From: an uncultured Lachnospiraceae bacterium
GTDB taxonomy: Bacteria; Bacillota; Clostridia; Lachnospirales; Lachnospiraceae
Length of the DNA stretch: 55,003 nucleotides
Direction: 5' to 3'
Assembly: GCA_947648875.1 (NCBI GenBank)
Contig: CANSPM010000024.1
Span: 1-55,003 of the forward strand
Shown: positions 26,468-35,838 of the stretch, piece after piece
Numbering within the stretch: the first letter of the stretch is position 1
Layout: each line of letters begins with the position of its first letter
Notes under the pieces: model-generated
What the model was told of the DNA's origin: nothing
The model's input: only the letters and a program-made list of their open reading frames with translations
Database searches by the model: none
Position numbers and translations under genes: made by a program

Positions 26468-28792
26468 TTATTTTCCAAAAATCACTCGCATCTGTTCCCC
26501 CGTATATGTTAATTCTCTCTCACTGCTGCCCTGGGGCGTATGCAGTATGACCTTCCATTTTGTGGGATAGGAGTAGCTTCCCTCCACCTCCCCCAGTGTC
26601 AATTCTCCTGTCTCCTCCTTCCAGAAAAGGCGGATGGCGGCATACTCCCCCCTTTGATAGCCATATCCGTTGCCGCTGTCCAGATAGCACAGAAACATGC
26701 TGTCCTTTCCCGCGTAGATCTCCAGTTCCATTTCCTCCTGAATCCGCTCATGATACAAATCCATCCGCTCTGTATTATCCACAGGCAGAATACTTCCCGC
26801 CCTTATGTACAGCGGCATATTCTCCACAGGAGCATCTGCCCGCAGTTCGCAACCTCCTTCCAGATATTCCCCGGTGCCATACTCATACCAGCCATCCCCC
26901 TTGGGGAGATAGACCTTCCTGGTCTTTTCCCGATTTAAAGGCCTGCTGCCCGGCCCGTACTCCATGGGAAAAGTAACCGGACATACCAGAAAATCTCCGA
27001 AGAGATATTCATCTGTGACCCCGACTGCCCTCTCATCTTCCCCATAGTCAAACACCAAACTCCGCATGATCATGGCGTCCTCCTTCCACACCCCATAGGC
27101 CAGACTATAGAGATACGGAATCAGGCGGTACCGGAGGCGGATATATCTCACAATTGTGTCGTAATAGACATTCCCCTCCTCCCCGAACTGCCATGGTTCC
27201 CTGGGGGTATCCGTCCCGTGAGACCTCATCATCGGCAAAAAAGCACCGTATTGAAGCCATCTCACATAGAGTTCGCAATACCCTTTGTCCTTAACCCCCT
27301 CCTCAAAATCTCCGTTCCAGAACCAGGGATGGGTGCCCTCTTTGGCGCCACTCCCCCTTTTCCAGGCTTCCTGACTGCCTGCGAAAAAGCCGCCTATATC
27401 CAGATTCCAATACGGGACTGCGCTGGCCGCCATCTGTAATCCCTCCGTGATCTGGCGTCGGAGCACATCCCAGGAGGCTGCGATATCCCCGGACCACAAT
27501 ATAGTCCCGTACTTCTGGGAGGACAGGTAACCGCAGCGGGTGAGATTCACCACTCTCCTTTCGGGCACGGTTTTCCTTTGATTGTCATGCATTCCCATGG
27601 CGTGATACAGCGCGTACACATTGGCTTTTCTGGCATCCATATACCTTGTCAGTTCCGTCCGGGACATCTCATATCGCTCCTTTGCCGGTAACTTCCGTGT
27701 CCCACTCCAGTCCGGCGTAAAGGGCTCGGTAGAATCGCACCACCAGGCATCCACGCCACCGGAAAGAAGTTCCCTCTCACACTGTCTCCAATAAAGCACC
27801 CTGGCTTCCTCATCAAACGCGTCGTATGTGGAAAGATTAGCGTACAGCTTTCCCGCCTCCAGCATCTCCCGGTGATCCTCCCCGCCTTCGCTCATATTGG
27901 GCCACACGGACAACATCAGTCCCATGCCCCACCCATGCAGGGTATCCGTCAGTTCTTTCAGATTGGGGTAGCGGGACCTGTCCAGATGCTTATCGCCCCA
28001 TTTTCCCTCCTCCCAGGTTTGCCAGTCCTGCACCAGACAGGACACCGGAATATTTCTGCGCCTGAATGTCTCCGCAATCTCCCGGATCTCCGCCTGCGAT
28101 TGATACCGCTCTCGGGACTGGATATATCCGTAGGCCCATCTGGGCAGCATGGCCGCTTTGCCTGTAAGCCTCCTGATGCCCCTGACCAGATCCGCCATTT
28201 CTCCCGCCATAATAACATAATAGGCCACCTGCTCCACCGCGTCCAGAGAGACGGTAATTCTGTTCTCCCGCTCTTCATATACCATAAGACAGTCCGCGTC
28301 CAGCACCACCCCGTAGCCTGCGCTGGACAGAAATACCGGCATGGGAATCTGCATATTGTTCTGATAAAGGTATTGGGTACAGTTTCTGTAATTGGCCACC
28401 CCATCCTCATGTTGTCCCAGGCCCAGAATGCGTTCCTTTTCCCCAATGGAGAAGACCAGTTTTCCCTCGTAGGCCTCCCCCACCTGGGTCTCCGCAGCAT
28501 TTATCACAGAGTGCTTCTCGCCGTCCGCAGTTTTCTCCGCTACTGTCCTGGATTCTCCCCCGATCGCATAGCGGGACACCGTTCTGGGAGTCAGTGTACA
28601 GAACTCCTGCACCAGAACAGGCTTTTCTCCCACATCTCGCACGAACTCAATTCTGCCCGCTCTTCCCACGCCATCCCTATCCCACGCCACAGGCGGAAAC
28701 ATGCTTTCATCGGGCACAAAATCTCTCTCCATAATATCGCCCGGTTCTCCGCACGCGCCCTCCGGCGCGCATACCGCTCTGATTATTTTCAT
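26468..28792 (-). CDS. Glycoside hydrolase family 31 (alpha-glucosidase/alpha-xylosidase type)
   Basis: The 774-residue enzyme has the GH31 plan: an N-terminal beta-domain, a TIM barrel and a C-terminal beta-domain. The nucleophile region reads GVDAWWCDSTEPF (Asp after Cys), and the acid/base region is ILWSGDIAASWDVLRRQI. DWQTW and the late barrel motif WNLDIGGFF are also typical. There is no signal peptide, so it is cytoplasmic and acts on imported alpha-linked sugars. The start at 28792 follows GGAGG at proper spacing; an in-frame extension to 28882 is Arg/Lys-rich and lacks a ribosome site. No transporter is adjacent. Confidence 0.93.
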   Translation of the reverse strand: MKIIRAVCAPEGACGEPGDIMERDFVPDESMFPPVAWDRDGVGRAGRIEFVRDVGEKPVLVQEFCTLTPRTVSRYAIGGESRTVAEKTADGEKHSVINAAETQVGEAYEGKLVFSIGEKERILGLGQHEDGVANYRNCTQYLYQNNMQIPMPVFLSSAGYGVVLDADCLMVYEERENRITVSLDAVEQVAYYVIMAGEMADLVRGIRRLTGKAAMLPRWAYGYIQSRERYQSQAEIREIAETFRRRNIPVSCLVQDWQTWEEGKWGDKHLDRSRYPNLKELTDTLHGWGMGLMLSVWPNMSEGGEDHREMLEAGKLYANLSTYDAFDEEARVLYWRQCERELLSGGVDAWWCDSTEPFTPDWSGTRKLPAKERYEMSRTELTRYMDARKANVYALYHAMGMHDNQRKTVPERRVVNLTRCGYLSSQKYGTILWSGDIAASWDVLRRQITEGLQMAASAVPYWNLDIGGFFAGSQEAWKRGSGAKEGTHPWFWNGDFEEGVKDKGYCELYVRWLQYGAFLPMMRSHGTDTPREPWQFGEEGNVYYDTIVRYIRLRYRLIPYLYSLAYGVWKEDAMIMRSLVFDYGEDERAVGVTDEYLFGDFLVCPVTFPMEYGPGSRPLNREKTRKVYLPKGDGWYEYGTGEYLEGGCELRADAPVENMPLYIRAGSILPVDNTERMDLYHERIQEEMELEIYAGKDSMFLCYLDSGNGYGYQRGEYAAIRLFWKEETGELTLGEVEGSYSYPTKWKVILHTPQGSSERELTYTGEQMRVIFGK

Positions 28793-28890
28793 TTTCCTCC
28801 TCCGTTTCCGCCGGATATTGCGAAGCATCCTCCTGCCCCGTGTGCTGACATGGAATGAATAAAACTGTTTCTCTGCGGTCAAAAATTGAT

Positions 28891-29439
28891 TTATGCCAGC
28901 AGTGCCGTCTTAAGCGCGTTCTCGTATACAGAAAGTGTCTTATCGTCAAAAAGTACCCATAAAATCAGATCCAGCCTGCCCGTATGGGAGAGAACAAATT
29001 CCCGCACCGCATTTATGGCTATATGCGCGGCCTCCTCCACGGGAAAACGATAGATCCCGGTGGAGATGGATGGAAACGCCAGGCTGCGTATGCCTTTTTC
29101 CACCGCCAATTCCAGACAGGACCGGTAACAAGACGCAAGCAGTTCATACTCTCCCGACTTGCCGCCGTTCCAGTGGGGTCCGGGCGTATGGATCACATAT
29201 TCGCAGGGCAGATTGTACCCCTTTGTAATCTTTGCCCTGCCCGTCCTGCATCCGTTTAGCATTCTACACTCCGCCAGCAGTCCGGGCCCTGCGGCCCGAT
29301 GAATCGCGCCGTCCACGCCCCCGCCCCCCAGCAGACTGGTGTTGGCGGCATTCACAATTGCCTGTACCCCATGATTTTTTGTGATGTCACCCTTTACTGT
29401 CTGAAATATGATGAGATCATTTCCCGCTTTCTGCCCCAT
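28891..29439 (-). CDS. Macro-domain protein (O-acetyl-ADP-ribose deacetylase type)
   Basis: The 182-residue macro domain has GDIT (residues about 16-19), the ligand loops [23 protein letters not shown] and the phosphate loop [16 protein letters not shown]. This pattern is that of YmdB/MacroD-type enzymes that hydrolyse O-acetyl-ADP-ribose or remove mono-ADP-ribose. It lies about 100 nt upstream of the GH31 gene on the same strand. The ribosome site (AGAGG) is distant from the ATG, so initiation may be weak. Confidence 0.92.
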   Translation of the reverse strand: MGQKAGNDLIIFQTVKGDITKNHGVQAIVNAANTSLLGGGGVDGAIHRAAGPGLLAECRMLNGCRTGRAKITKGYNLPCEYVIHTPGPHWNGGKSGEYELLASCYRSCLELAVEKGIRSLAFPSISTGIYRFPVEEAAHIAINAVREFVLSHTGRLDLILWVLFDDKTLSVYENALKTALLA

Positions 29440-29851
29440 ACTGTTTCATATTCCTCTCATTTTTATGTAATATAGGCAATTGCAAAACTTGCTTTCTGGA
29501 AACAGAGGATGGGCAATCTATACAAAATAAGGGCGACTTGCCACCGCATTGGAGCCCGTTTTTGTATAGATTGACCAGCCTCGCCATTTGCGGACAGGAT
29601 TTCGTCCTCCAATTGCGGGCACTGCGATCCGGCACAACATCCTGCCACGGCTAACCACAGGCTGTAAGCACTACAAATAAGAGCAATGGCAGGACGCAGA
29701 TTTTTTACTATACTTTCCTTTCATATAGAACCAGCTATCCAGCAAGAGAATATGTTGCTCAAATAGATTGATAAACTAAATGTATGTGAATGTTCTGGGA
29801 TTGCTATTCCCGGAACATTCATAAAGTTGAAACGTTTACTATGGCCCCGCC
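29440..29851. other. Intergenic region with two inverted repeats
   Basis: No gene is seen. CAATCTATACAAAA (29514-29527) pairs perfectly with 29560-29573, with an inner GGGC/GCCC pair, a possible small mobile or regulatory palindrome. A second hairpin (GAATGTTCTGGGA at 29788-29800 with 29808-29820) stands just after the XRE/GyrI gene on the minus strand and may be its terminator, though no T-run follows. Confidence 0.5.
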
Positions 29852-30544
29852 CTATTCCACCGCAATATACACATCCATATGACACACGCCGTCCAGATCG
29901 TACTGCCTCTCAAAACAGTCCAGCATACGGCCGTCCCATTTCCCTTTCAGTCCGTTGGTGTTCATATATGCCATGAGAACCTTGTATGCATCGGGGATCA
30001 ACTCAAAGGGCGCTGTATGGGGGTCTTTGATCGTGATGGCAATATATCGCTGGGTATCCTGCTTTTTCAACTCGGACGGCAGTCCCTCCTGGGATACCCC
30101 CTCGTCCAGAATCAGGGCCGCGCCATAACCGTGCATATGGTGTACATTTCTCTGTTCCTGGGAGACAGCCGGGAAGTCCCAGCCGATCACTCTGGGCTTG
30201 TCCATTCCAAGCTGTCCGGCCCAGCGGTTTACATGGTCTATGGCGTCCTCCTCCGGCTCCGGGCTGATCACCGTGTATGAAATATACTGAAAAGCATCCA
30301 CTTCCTCGATGCGGATATTGGAATACGCCTCGTTAATGATATTCATATTCTCCCGCACCAGCTGATCCAGAGAGCAGGAAAACAGGCGGCACAGCGCCAG
30401 CAACTTTTCCATTTCCGGATAAGCGGTATCCAGTTCCCACTTGGATACGGTCTGCCTGCTCACGCTGAGGCATTCCGCCAGTTCCTCCTGCGTCATATTA
30501 TTTTTCATCTTTCTTAAAAACAACAGATTTTGCCCCAAACTCAT
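29852..30544 (-). CDS. XRE-family regulator with GyrI-like ligand domain
   Basis: The 230-residue protein joins an N-terminal HTH_3 domain (about 5-60, MTQEELAECLSVSRQTVSKWE) to a GyrI-like/AraC effector-binding domain (about 75-230). That domain has an internal VRIEEV-type opening (IRIEEVDAFQYISYTV), a central YGAALILDEG and the usual late WDGRMLDCFERQYD. Such domains bind hydrophobic or cationic small molecules. GGAGG precedes the ATG. It is followed by no obvious target gene; the Gfo/Idh gene upstream on the same strand has its own context. Confidence 0.88.
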   Translation of the reverse strand: MSLGQNLLFLRKMKNNMTQEELAECLSVSRQTVSKWELDTAYPEMEKLLALCRLFSCSLDQLVRENMNIINEAYSNIRIEEVDAFQYISYTVISPEPEEDAIDHVNRWAGQLGMDKPRVIGWDFPAVSQEQRNVHHMHGYGAALILDEGVSQEGLPSELKKQDTQRYIAITIKDPHTAPFELIPDAYKVLMAYMNTNGLKGKWDGRMLDCFERQYDLDGVCHMDVYIAVE

Positions 30545-30806
30545 TTCTATTTTCCTCCATTTATATCATACATGCGCTCCCCGGCACCTGTGCGGGATAT
30601 GCCCCATCCAGACCGCAGGCGGCATCATTGTAGTATTTCAAAACCTGATCAAGCATTGATGAAACTATCATATAACGGTTCTTCCGTATATTCCACCAAC
30701 TTTGCGGTTCTCTTTTGAAGGAAAACGCAACTAAAAGTTGCGATGCGCCATTGGGGCTCACCACTTTTTCACCTTGCTTCCGGCTGTGAAAACTATGTCT
30801 AAAAGC

Positions 30807-31805
30807 CTAAAGGGAAAAAGCAGGCTTCTCAAAGGGATACACCACGCCCCAGTCCCGGCGCAGGCGGTCCATCTGCTCCATAATCTCCAGAGTCTCACTG
30901 TGAGGCATCTCTTCGCACTCCAGCGCCCCGGCCTTCAAGGCCCGAACGCAGGCCAGCACCTCATATTCGTAACCGTTGATCTGGTCCGGGATCTCCGGCT
31001 GCCGCCGCAGATTGCCTTCTGCGTCATATACCCGGATGGCGGAGAAATTGTTTAGATGATCCACCTGTATATATCCCTGCGTTCCCCGGATTTCTCCTCG
31101 GTTGACAGGACCAGTAATCATGGAAGTGCGCAGGCGGGCCTTTCTGCCATCTTCATAGGTATAGGTAATATCGTCTGTGGCATCCACCCCTGTATCCAGC
31201 CTTTCCCCCCGGGAAGTCACATCCGTGATTGCGTTTCCAAAATACATGGAAGCAAAAGTCAGGCAGTACATCCCCAGATCCAGCAGGGCTCCCCCTGCCA
31301 GAGCCGGATCATACATGCGCCGCTTGTGGCTTAAGGGCACGGAAAATTCAGCCTCGAGGGAAAGAGGTTTTCCTATAACCCCTTCCGCCAGCAGGTTTTC
31401 CACAATCTGCCTTGCAGGCGTATACCGGGTCCAGATGGCTTCTGTCAGAAAAACCTTTCTCTCTTCCGCCAGACGTATCAGTTCCCGGGCCTGAGCCGCG
31501 TTGGCGGTAAACGCCTTCTCCACCAGAACGGCTCGGCCGTGCTCCACACAGAGCCTGGCATTTTCATAATGCATGGCGTGGGGAGTGGCAATATAGACCA
31601 GATCTACTGCCGGGTCCTTTGCCAGTTCCTCATAAGAACCATACGCTCTCTGAAAATGCCACTCTTTTGCAAAGGCCTCCGCTTTGTCCATACTGCGGGA
31701 AGCCACCCCATAGGCGCAGACCTGCTCCCCCAGGCCATTTAAAGCCGTTGCCATATACCTGGCAATATTGCCTGCACCCATAATTGCCATATTGATTGGT
31801 TTCAT
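30807..31805 (-). CDS. Gfo/Idh/MocA family oxidoreductase
   Basis: The 332-residue NAD(P)-dependent dehydrogenase has an N-terminal Rossmann fold (MGAGNIARYMATAL), the conserved YIATPHAMHYENA region and the EKAFTANAAQA (E-K-P-like) motif carrying the catalytic Lys. The C-terminal alpha/beta substrate domain is complete. Typical substrates are sugars, inositols or dihydrodiols; nothing here narrows it. The start at 31805 follows GGAGG seven bases upstream. It is divergent from the RNA repair gene. Confidence 0.92.
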   Translation of the reverse strand: MKPINMAIMGAGNIARYMATALNGLGEQVCAYGVASRSMDKAEAFAKEWHFQRAYGSYEELAKDPAVDLVYIATPHAMHYENARLCVEHGRAVLVEKAFTANAAQARELIRLAEERKVFLTEAIWTRYTPARQIVENLLAEGVIGKPLSLEAEFSVPLSHKRRMYDPALAGGALLDLGMYCLTFASMYFGNAITDVTSRGERLDTGVDATDDITYTYEDGRKARLRTSMITGPVNRGEIRGTQGYIQVDHLNNFSAIRVYDAEGNLRRQPEIPDQINGYEYEVLACVRALKAGALECEEMPHSETLEIMEQMDRLRRDWGVVYPFEKPAFSL

Positions 31806-32025
31806 CTCATATCCTCCCAATGTAATCCCTGCGAGACGGCTCTAAACAAAACCGGATTTTCTGACTCGCTTCCCGCAGAGATTTCTCCGCGACCATTTGC
31901 CCCGAAGGAGTCCCCTCCGACTTCACTTTAACTGATAAAATTATAGCATCTCCCTGTGGGATACACAAGAGCGATACAGGACAGACGTTTTTTTTCTATT
32001 CCAAATGCTTTATACCGCAAGGCTA

Positions 32026-32054
32026 TTGATAAAGATGCCCCCGCATACTATAAT
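32026..32054 (+). promoter_or_regulatory. Promoter of the RNA repair gene
   Basis: TTGATA, 17 nt, TATAAT on the plus strand, with a start near 32061 and a leader of about 80 nt. Confidence 0.75.
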
Positions 32055-32143
32055 TAAGGAGATCCGCAACCCGAAGGGAATCAGACAGGGCTGGCGGTAC
32101 ACAGCCTGTCAACTTCTACAACCGTTCGATGGAGGTTACATCA

Positions 32144-34345
32144 ATGAGAATATTACTTTTACTGCGTGGCTCCGCCGGATGCGGCAAGTCCACATGGATT
32201 GAGCAAAACGACTTAAAAAAATATGCTTTATCGGCAGATGACATCCGCCTGCTCTGCCAGAGCCCCATTATGCAGGTGGATGGATCGTTGGGCATCAGCC
32301 AGAGCAATGACAAGGCCGTGTGGAAAATGCTGTTTAGCCTGTTGGAGATCCGGATGCAGAACGGCGAGTTTACCGTGATCGACGCCACCAACTCCAAAAC
32401 CGCCGAGATTAATCGCTACAAGGAGATGTGCGAGACTTACCGCTATCGGATGTACTGTGTGGATTTCACCGACATCCCCATAGACGAAGTAAAACGGCGC
32501 AATTTAAGCAGAGAACCGTTGAAGAGAGTTCCCGAGGAGGTAATCGACCGTATGTATTCCCGGTTCGCGACCCAGAAGATTCCCTCCGGGGTAAAGGTGA
32601 TAAAGCCCCATGAGCTGGACTCCATCTGGCTGCGCAGGATCGACCTGTCCGCTTACAATCGGATTCACCACATCGGGGATGTGCACGGCTGCAACACGGC
32701 CCTGCAAAAATATCTCTCCGATAACGGCGGTATACGGGATGACGAATTTTACATATTCGTGGGAGATTATGTGGACAGGGGCCTGGAAAACGCGGAAGTT
32801 CTGAATTTTCTGATCTCTGTCAAGGACAGAAAAAACGTGCTGATGCTGGAGGGCAACCACGAGAGATGGCTGTGGCTGTACGCCAACGATTGCGTGGGCC
32901 GCTCCAAGGAGTTTGAACTGGTGACCAGACCTGCCCTGGACGCGGCCCGGATGGACAAAAAGGAGCTGCGGCAGCTGTACCGCAAATTTGGTCAGTGCGC
33001 CTACTATACTTACGGCGAACAGGTCTTTCTCGTCACCCATGCGGGTCTGAGCACGATTCCCGAGAATTTATCCTTCGTGGCCACCGAGCAGATGATCAAG
33101 GGTGTGGGCAATTACAATGACTTTGAGAAAGTGGCGGATACCTTCTTTGAGACTACGCCGGACAATTACATCCAAATTCACGGCCACAGAAACACCAAAC
33201 TGCTTCCCGTCAGGGTCAACGACCGGGTATATAACCTGGAGGGCCAGGTGGAATACGGCGGATGTCTGCGGTGCGTGCAGGTGGACCGGGAAGGTATTCA
33301 CACGGTAGAAGTGCAAAACCAGGTGTTCAAGGCCCCCGAGGTCCGGCTGGAGGAAACCGTGACCGAGAGCTCCATCGCGGACACCATCATTGCCCTGCGC
33401 GCCAACCGGTACATTCAGGAAAAGAAATTTGGCAATATATCCTCCTTCAACTTTACCAGCAAGGCGTTTTACGACAGGGTATGGGACGAACAGACCACAA
33501 AGGCCAGGGGACTCTATCTGGATACGGTAAAAGGGAAGGTTGCCGCCAGAGCCTATGACAAGTTCTTCAATATCAACGAGCGCCCGGAGACCAAGTTTGA
33601 TCTGCTACAGCACAAACTACAATTCCCCGTCACCGCCTATGTAAAGGAGAACGGCTTCCTGGGTATCGTAAGTTACAACGAATATGAGGACGACCTGTTT
33701 ATCGCCAGCAAATCCACTATAGACAGCCAGTTTGCGGGATGGCTCAAGGATATGCTGCATGAGAAAGTGTCCTCCGCAAACCTGCTCTCCATGAAAGAGT
33801 TTATTCGGGACAATCATGTGTCCTTCGTCTTTGAGTGTGTGGATATGAAGCATGATCCCCACATCATTGCGTATCCTGAGAGCAATCTGTACCTGCTGGA
33901 CATTGTCCATAACCAGATGGAGTTTGCCAAATTCGATTATGAACAGCTGTGCCATATAGCTGAACAATTTGGACTCACTCCCAAAGAGAAGGCTGTCGAA
34001 ATTGCCTCCTGGCAGGAGTTTTTTGACTGGTACTATAATGTGCTGGAGGAAGACTACGAGTATGAGGGCCGGAAGATCGAGGGCTTTGTCATCGAGGACT
34101 GCACGGGATTTATGACCAAGCTGAAGCTGGCCTACTACAATTTCTGGAAATACATGCGGGGGGTGGCCCAGGAGACCATCCGAAAGGGGCATATCTCCAG
34201 AACCTCCACTCTGGTCACCCCCACAGCCAACGAGTTTTATGCATGGGCCAGAAAACTCCATGACGCGCCGGACCCCGACAGCATCCCTAGGGACATCTGT
34301 ACGCTTCGGACCCTGTTTTACAAGGATCAATTGAACGAACATTAG
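32144..34345 (+). CDS. Fused polynucleotide kinase / metallophosphatase / RNA ligase
   Basis: A 733-residue, three-module RNA repair enzyme. The kinase (about 1-165) has P-loop GSAGCGKST. The metallophosphatase (about 175-400) has GDVHG, GDYVDRG, GNHE, THAG and GHRN, the full metal set. The C-terminal nucleotidyltransferase (about 430-733) has motif I YVKENGFLG with the likely AMP-accepting Lys near 500, FVFECVD, EGFVIED and the final KLK of motif V. Together these can heal 2',3'-cyclic phosphate/5'-OH ends and seal them. The order matches bacterial Pnkp, but no hen1 gene is beside it. GGAGG precedes ATG 32144. It has its own promoter and terminator. Confidence 0.92.
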   Translation: MRILLLLRGSAGCGKSTWIEQNDLKKYALSADDIRLLCQSPIMQVDGSLGISQSNDKAVWKMLFSLLEIRMQNGEFTVIDATNSKTAEINRYKEMCETYRYRMYCVDFTDIPIDEVKRRNLSREPLKRVPEEVIDRMYSRFATQKIPSGVKVIKPHELDSIWLRRIDLSAYNRIHHIGDVHGCNTALQKYLSDNGGIRDDEFYIFVGDYVDRGLENAEVLNFLISVKDRKNVLMLEGNHERWLWLYANDCVGRSKEFELVTRPALDAARMDKKELRQLYRKFGQCAYYTYGEQVFLVTHAGLSTIPENLSFVATEQMIKGVGNYNDFEKVADTFFETTPDNYIQIHGHRNTKLLPVRVNDRVYNLEGQVEYGGCLRCVQVDREGIHTVEVQNQVFKAPEVRLEETVTESSIADTIIALRANRYIQEKKFGNISSFNFTSKAFYDRVWDEQTTKARGLYLDTVKGKVAARAYDKFFNINERPETKFDLLQHKLQFPVTAYVKENGFLGIVSYNEYEDDLFIASKSTIDSQFAGWLKDMLHEKVSSANLLSMKEFIRDNHVSFVFECVDMKHDPHIIAYPESNLYLLDIVHNQMEFAKFDYEQLCHIAEQFGLTPKEKAVEIASWQEFFDWYYNVLEEDYEYEGRKIEGFVIEDCTGFMTKLKLAYYNFWKYMRGVAQETIRKGHISRTSTLVTPTANEFYAWARKLHDAPDPDSIPRDICTLRTLFYKDQLNEH

Positions 34346-34354
34346 GACCCCCAC

Positions 34355-34396
34355 GCCGGCTCCTGGACGCTTTCGTCTCCAGGGGCCGGCTTTTCC
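34355..34396 (+). terminator. Terminator after the RNA repair gene
   Basis: GCCGGC-t-CCTGGA pairs with TCCAGG-g-GCCGGC (34355-34390), followed by TTTT. Confidence 0.85.
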
Positions 34397-34427
34397 TGCC
34401 AAAACCACACACCATAAAACACTGCCT

Positions 34428-34549
34428 TTACCCCTGTATAGAAGGATGCATAGCACTGCCGCCGGACAGTTCCACCAGCTTCCGGTATTTGCCATCCTGT
34501 TCCATCAACTCGGCATGTCTGCCCTTTTCACAAACCTTCCCGCCCTCTA
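34428..34549 (-). pseudogene. C-terminal scrap of an ABC transporter ATPase
   Basis: About 38 codons: EGGKVCEKGRHAELME followed by DGKYRKLVELSGGSAM, the standard tail after the H-loop of an ABC exporter ATPase. The part upstream in frame is unrelated and no Walker or signature motif survives. It lies in a degenerate stretch after the RNA repair gene. Confidence 0.65.
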
Positions 34550-34709
34550 TTTCCTGACTTCTTCTCTCCTTTATTTCATTCTCTTCGCTCACTTTGCCCG
34601 TCCCCTTATCTGCTTGTCCGGAATAAGCGATTGCCAAACTCCCTTATCCCTGCCGCTCCTGCCACATAATTTGCCCCTTGCTCCAGACTTTTGTCCCTTT
34701 GTACCTGTC

Positions 34710-35030
34710 CTATGCGTCCAATACGACAGCAGTCAGTTCATACTCCGTGGGGCCATAATTGACCGGCTGGGAAGAAATCTCCATTCCTGAAAAAGTAACC
34801 CCGTTCTCTTCACAGATCTTCTGAAACGATCCGGCCATCATGCAAAGTTGTTCCCGGCTGTAATTTCCGCAGACTATATGACTCCTTAAAAGAACCGGTT
34901 TCACGCCGTGCTGTAGAGTATAGTTCATGGCATTGGACGCCACATCCGCACAGATCTGCTTGTTATATCCGTATTCCTTTGCCAACTTTTCCTTGGAGCC
35001 CGGTACACAGGTAATGCAGGAATATACAGG
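34710..35030 (-). pseudogene. AIR synthase-like (PurM N-terminal) half cut off by an amber codon
   Basis: This frame continues the upstream XRE gene directly after its TAG stop: PVYSCITCVPGSKEKLAKEYG, then ICADVASNAMNY, GVKPVLLRSHIVCGNY and FSGMEISSQPVNYGPTEYEL. The spacing aligns with domain 1 of PurM-like AIR synthases (D-x-x-x-x-x-x-N, GxxP, GGET, Y-D-L). No independent start with a ribosome site exists. One base change (TAG from GAG or CAG) would restore one long protein. The second PurM domain is absent. Confidence 0.65.
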
Positions 35031-35405
35031 CTATTTCATATGCGCGGTATCCATCCGAAACAGACAGGCATCCGCGTAATTGGCGGATATAATCCTGCCG
35101 TCTTCCATGATAAACTGCTGGAGCCGCTCTTTCAGCGCATGCAGCTTCCGGGTATCCAGACCTGATTCCTGATAGGATATTCCCCAGCTTCTCCTTTCGT
35201 CTTCATTTAAAAGCGCATCCATTGTCACATTCAGCAGATTCGAGATTTCATATAACATTTCCACCGTAGGCAGACTCTTTCCGGACTCCCACTTGGAGAC
35301 GGCCTGATACGATATATGCAGTTCATCGGCAAGTCCCCGCTGCGTTATCCCCTTTTCCCTTCTGTAAAAAGCAATTCTTTTGCCTATATTTTCTTTATTC
35401 AGCAT
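35031..35405 (-). CDS. XRE-family HTH protein, truncated by in-frame TAG
   Basis: The 124-residue remainder has an HTH_3 domain (about 8-62, ITQRGLADELHISYQAVSKWES) and a short helical linker (KLHALKERLQQFI). It ends ANYADACLFRMDTAHMK at TAG, in the same frame as the AIR synthase-like part. It was probably the DNA-binding half of a fused regulator. It may still make a short repressor. The start at 35405 is the normal domain start; its ribosome site is weak and distant. Confidence 0.75.
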   Translation of the reverse strand: MLNKENIGKRIAFYRREKGITQRGLADELHISYQAVSKWESGKSLPTVEMLYEISNLLNVTMDALLNEDERRSWGISYQESGLDTRKLHALKERLQQFIMEDGRIISANYADACLFRMDTAHMK

Positions 35406-35438
35406 AATTGATCTAACCTTTCCATGCCCTGGAGGCAT

Positions 35439-35838
35439 CCTCTCTTCTCTGAATTATGCCCTCTATGCCGGAGATTACTTGGTTTTGTCTTGGCTATGCT
35501 TACTATACCATACGTTTATATAGCGAGCAATAAACGCTTTATGGAACAGTTTGGAGAGAATGTCTACCGCCAGTTGAGTTCCGGGCATTCGCTTACTGTA
35601 TACCGGATTTTCAGGGACAAAAGAAATAGCCGCCACTACTCGCAATAGTGACGGCTGACCGCTTCAAGCGGAAAAGCAAACGTTATTTTAGGGAGAGGAA
35701 AGCCGCTTCTAAGGCTTTCCCCTTATATATTTTCATAATAGCATATACATGTGGTGTATGCAAGATTTTTTTATATGGTAAACTTTATAATCCCGTGTGG
35801 CCATATCCCTCCACCGTCAGTACCTCACGGACAACCTG
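35439..35838. other. Intergenic region with hairpins, no gene
   Basis: Three inverted repeats are seen: AGCCG-c-CACTA/TAGTG-a-CGGCT (35628-35656), CCGCTTCAAGCGG (35659-35671), and GGAAAGCC/GGCTTTCC (35697-35720) followed by a T-rich stretch on the plus strand, a possible terminator. No coding frame is convincing. Confidence 0.45.

Noticed and set aside
35577..35612. Gagttccgg..ctgta resembling the structured element
   Set aside because: It lacks AACAGC, the TGAT/ATCACC pair and base-pairing, so it is a chance match.
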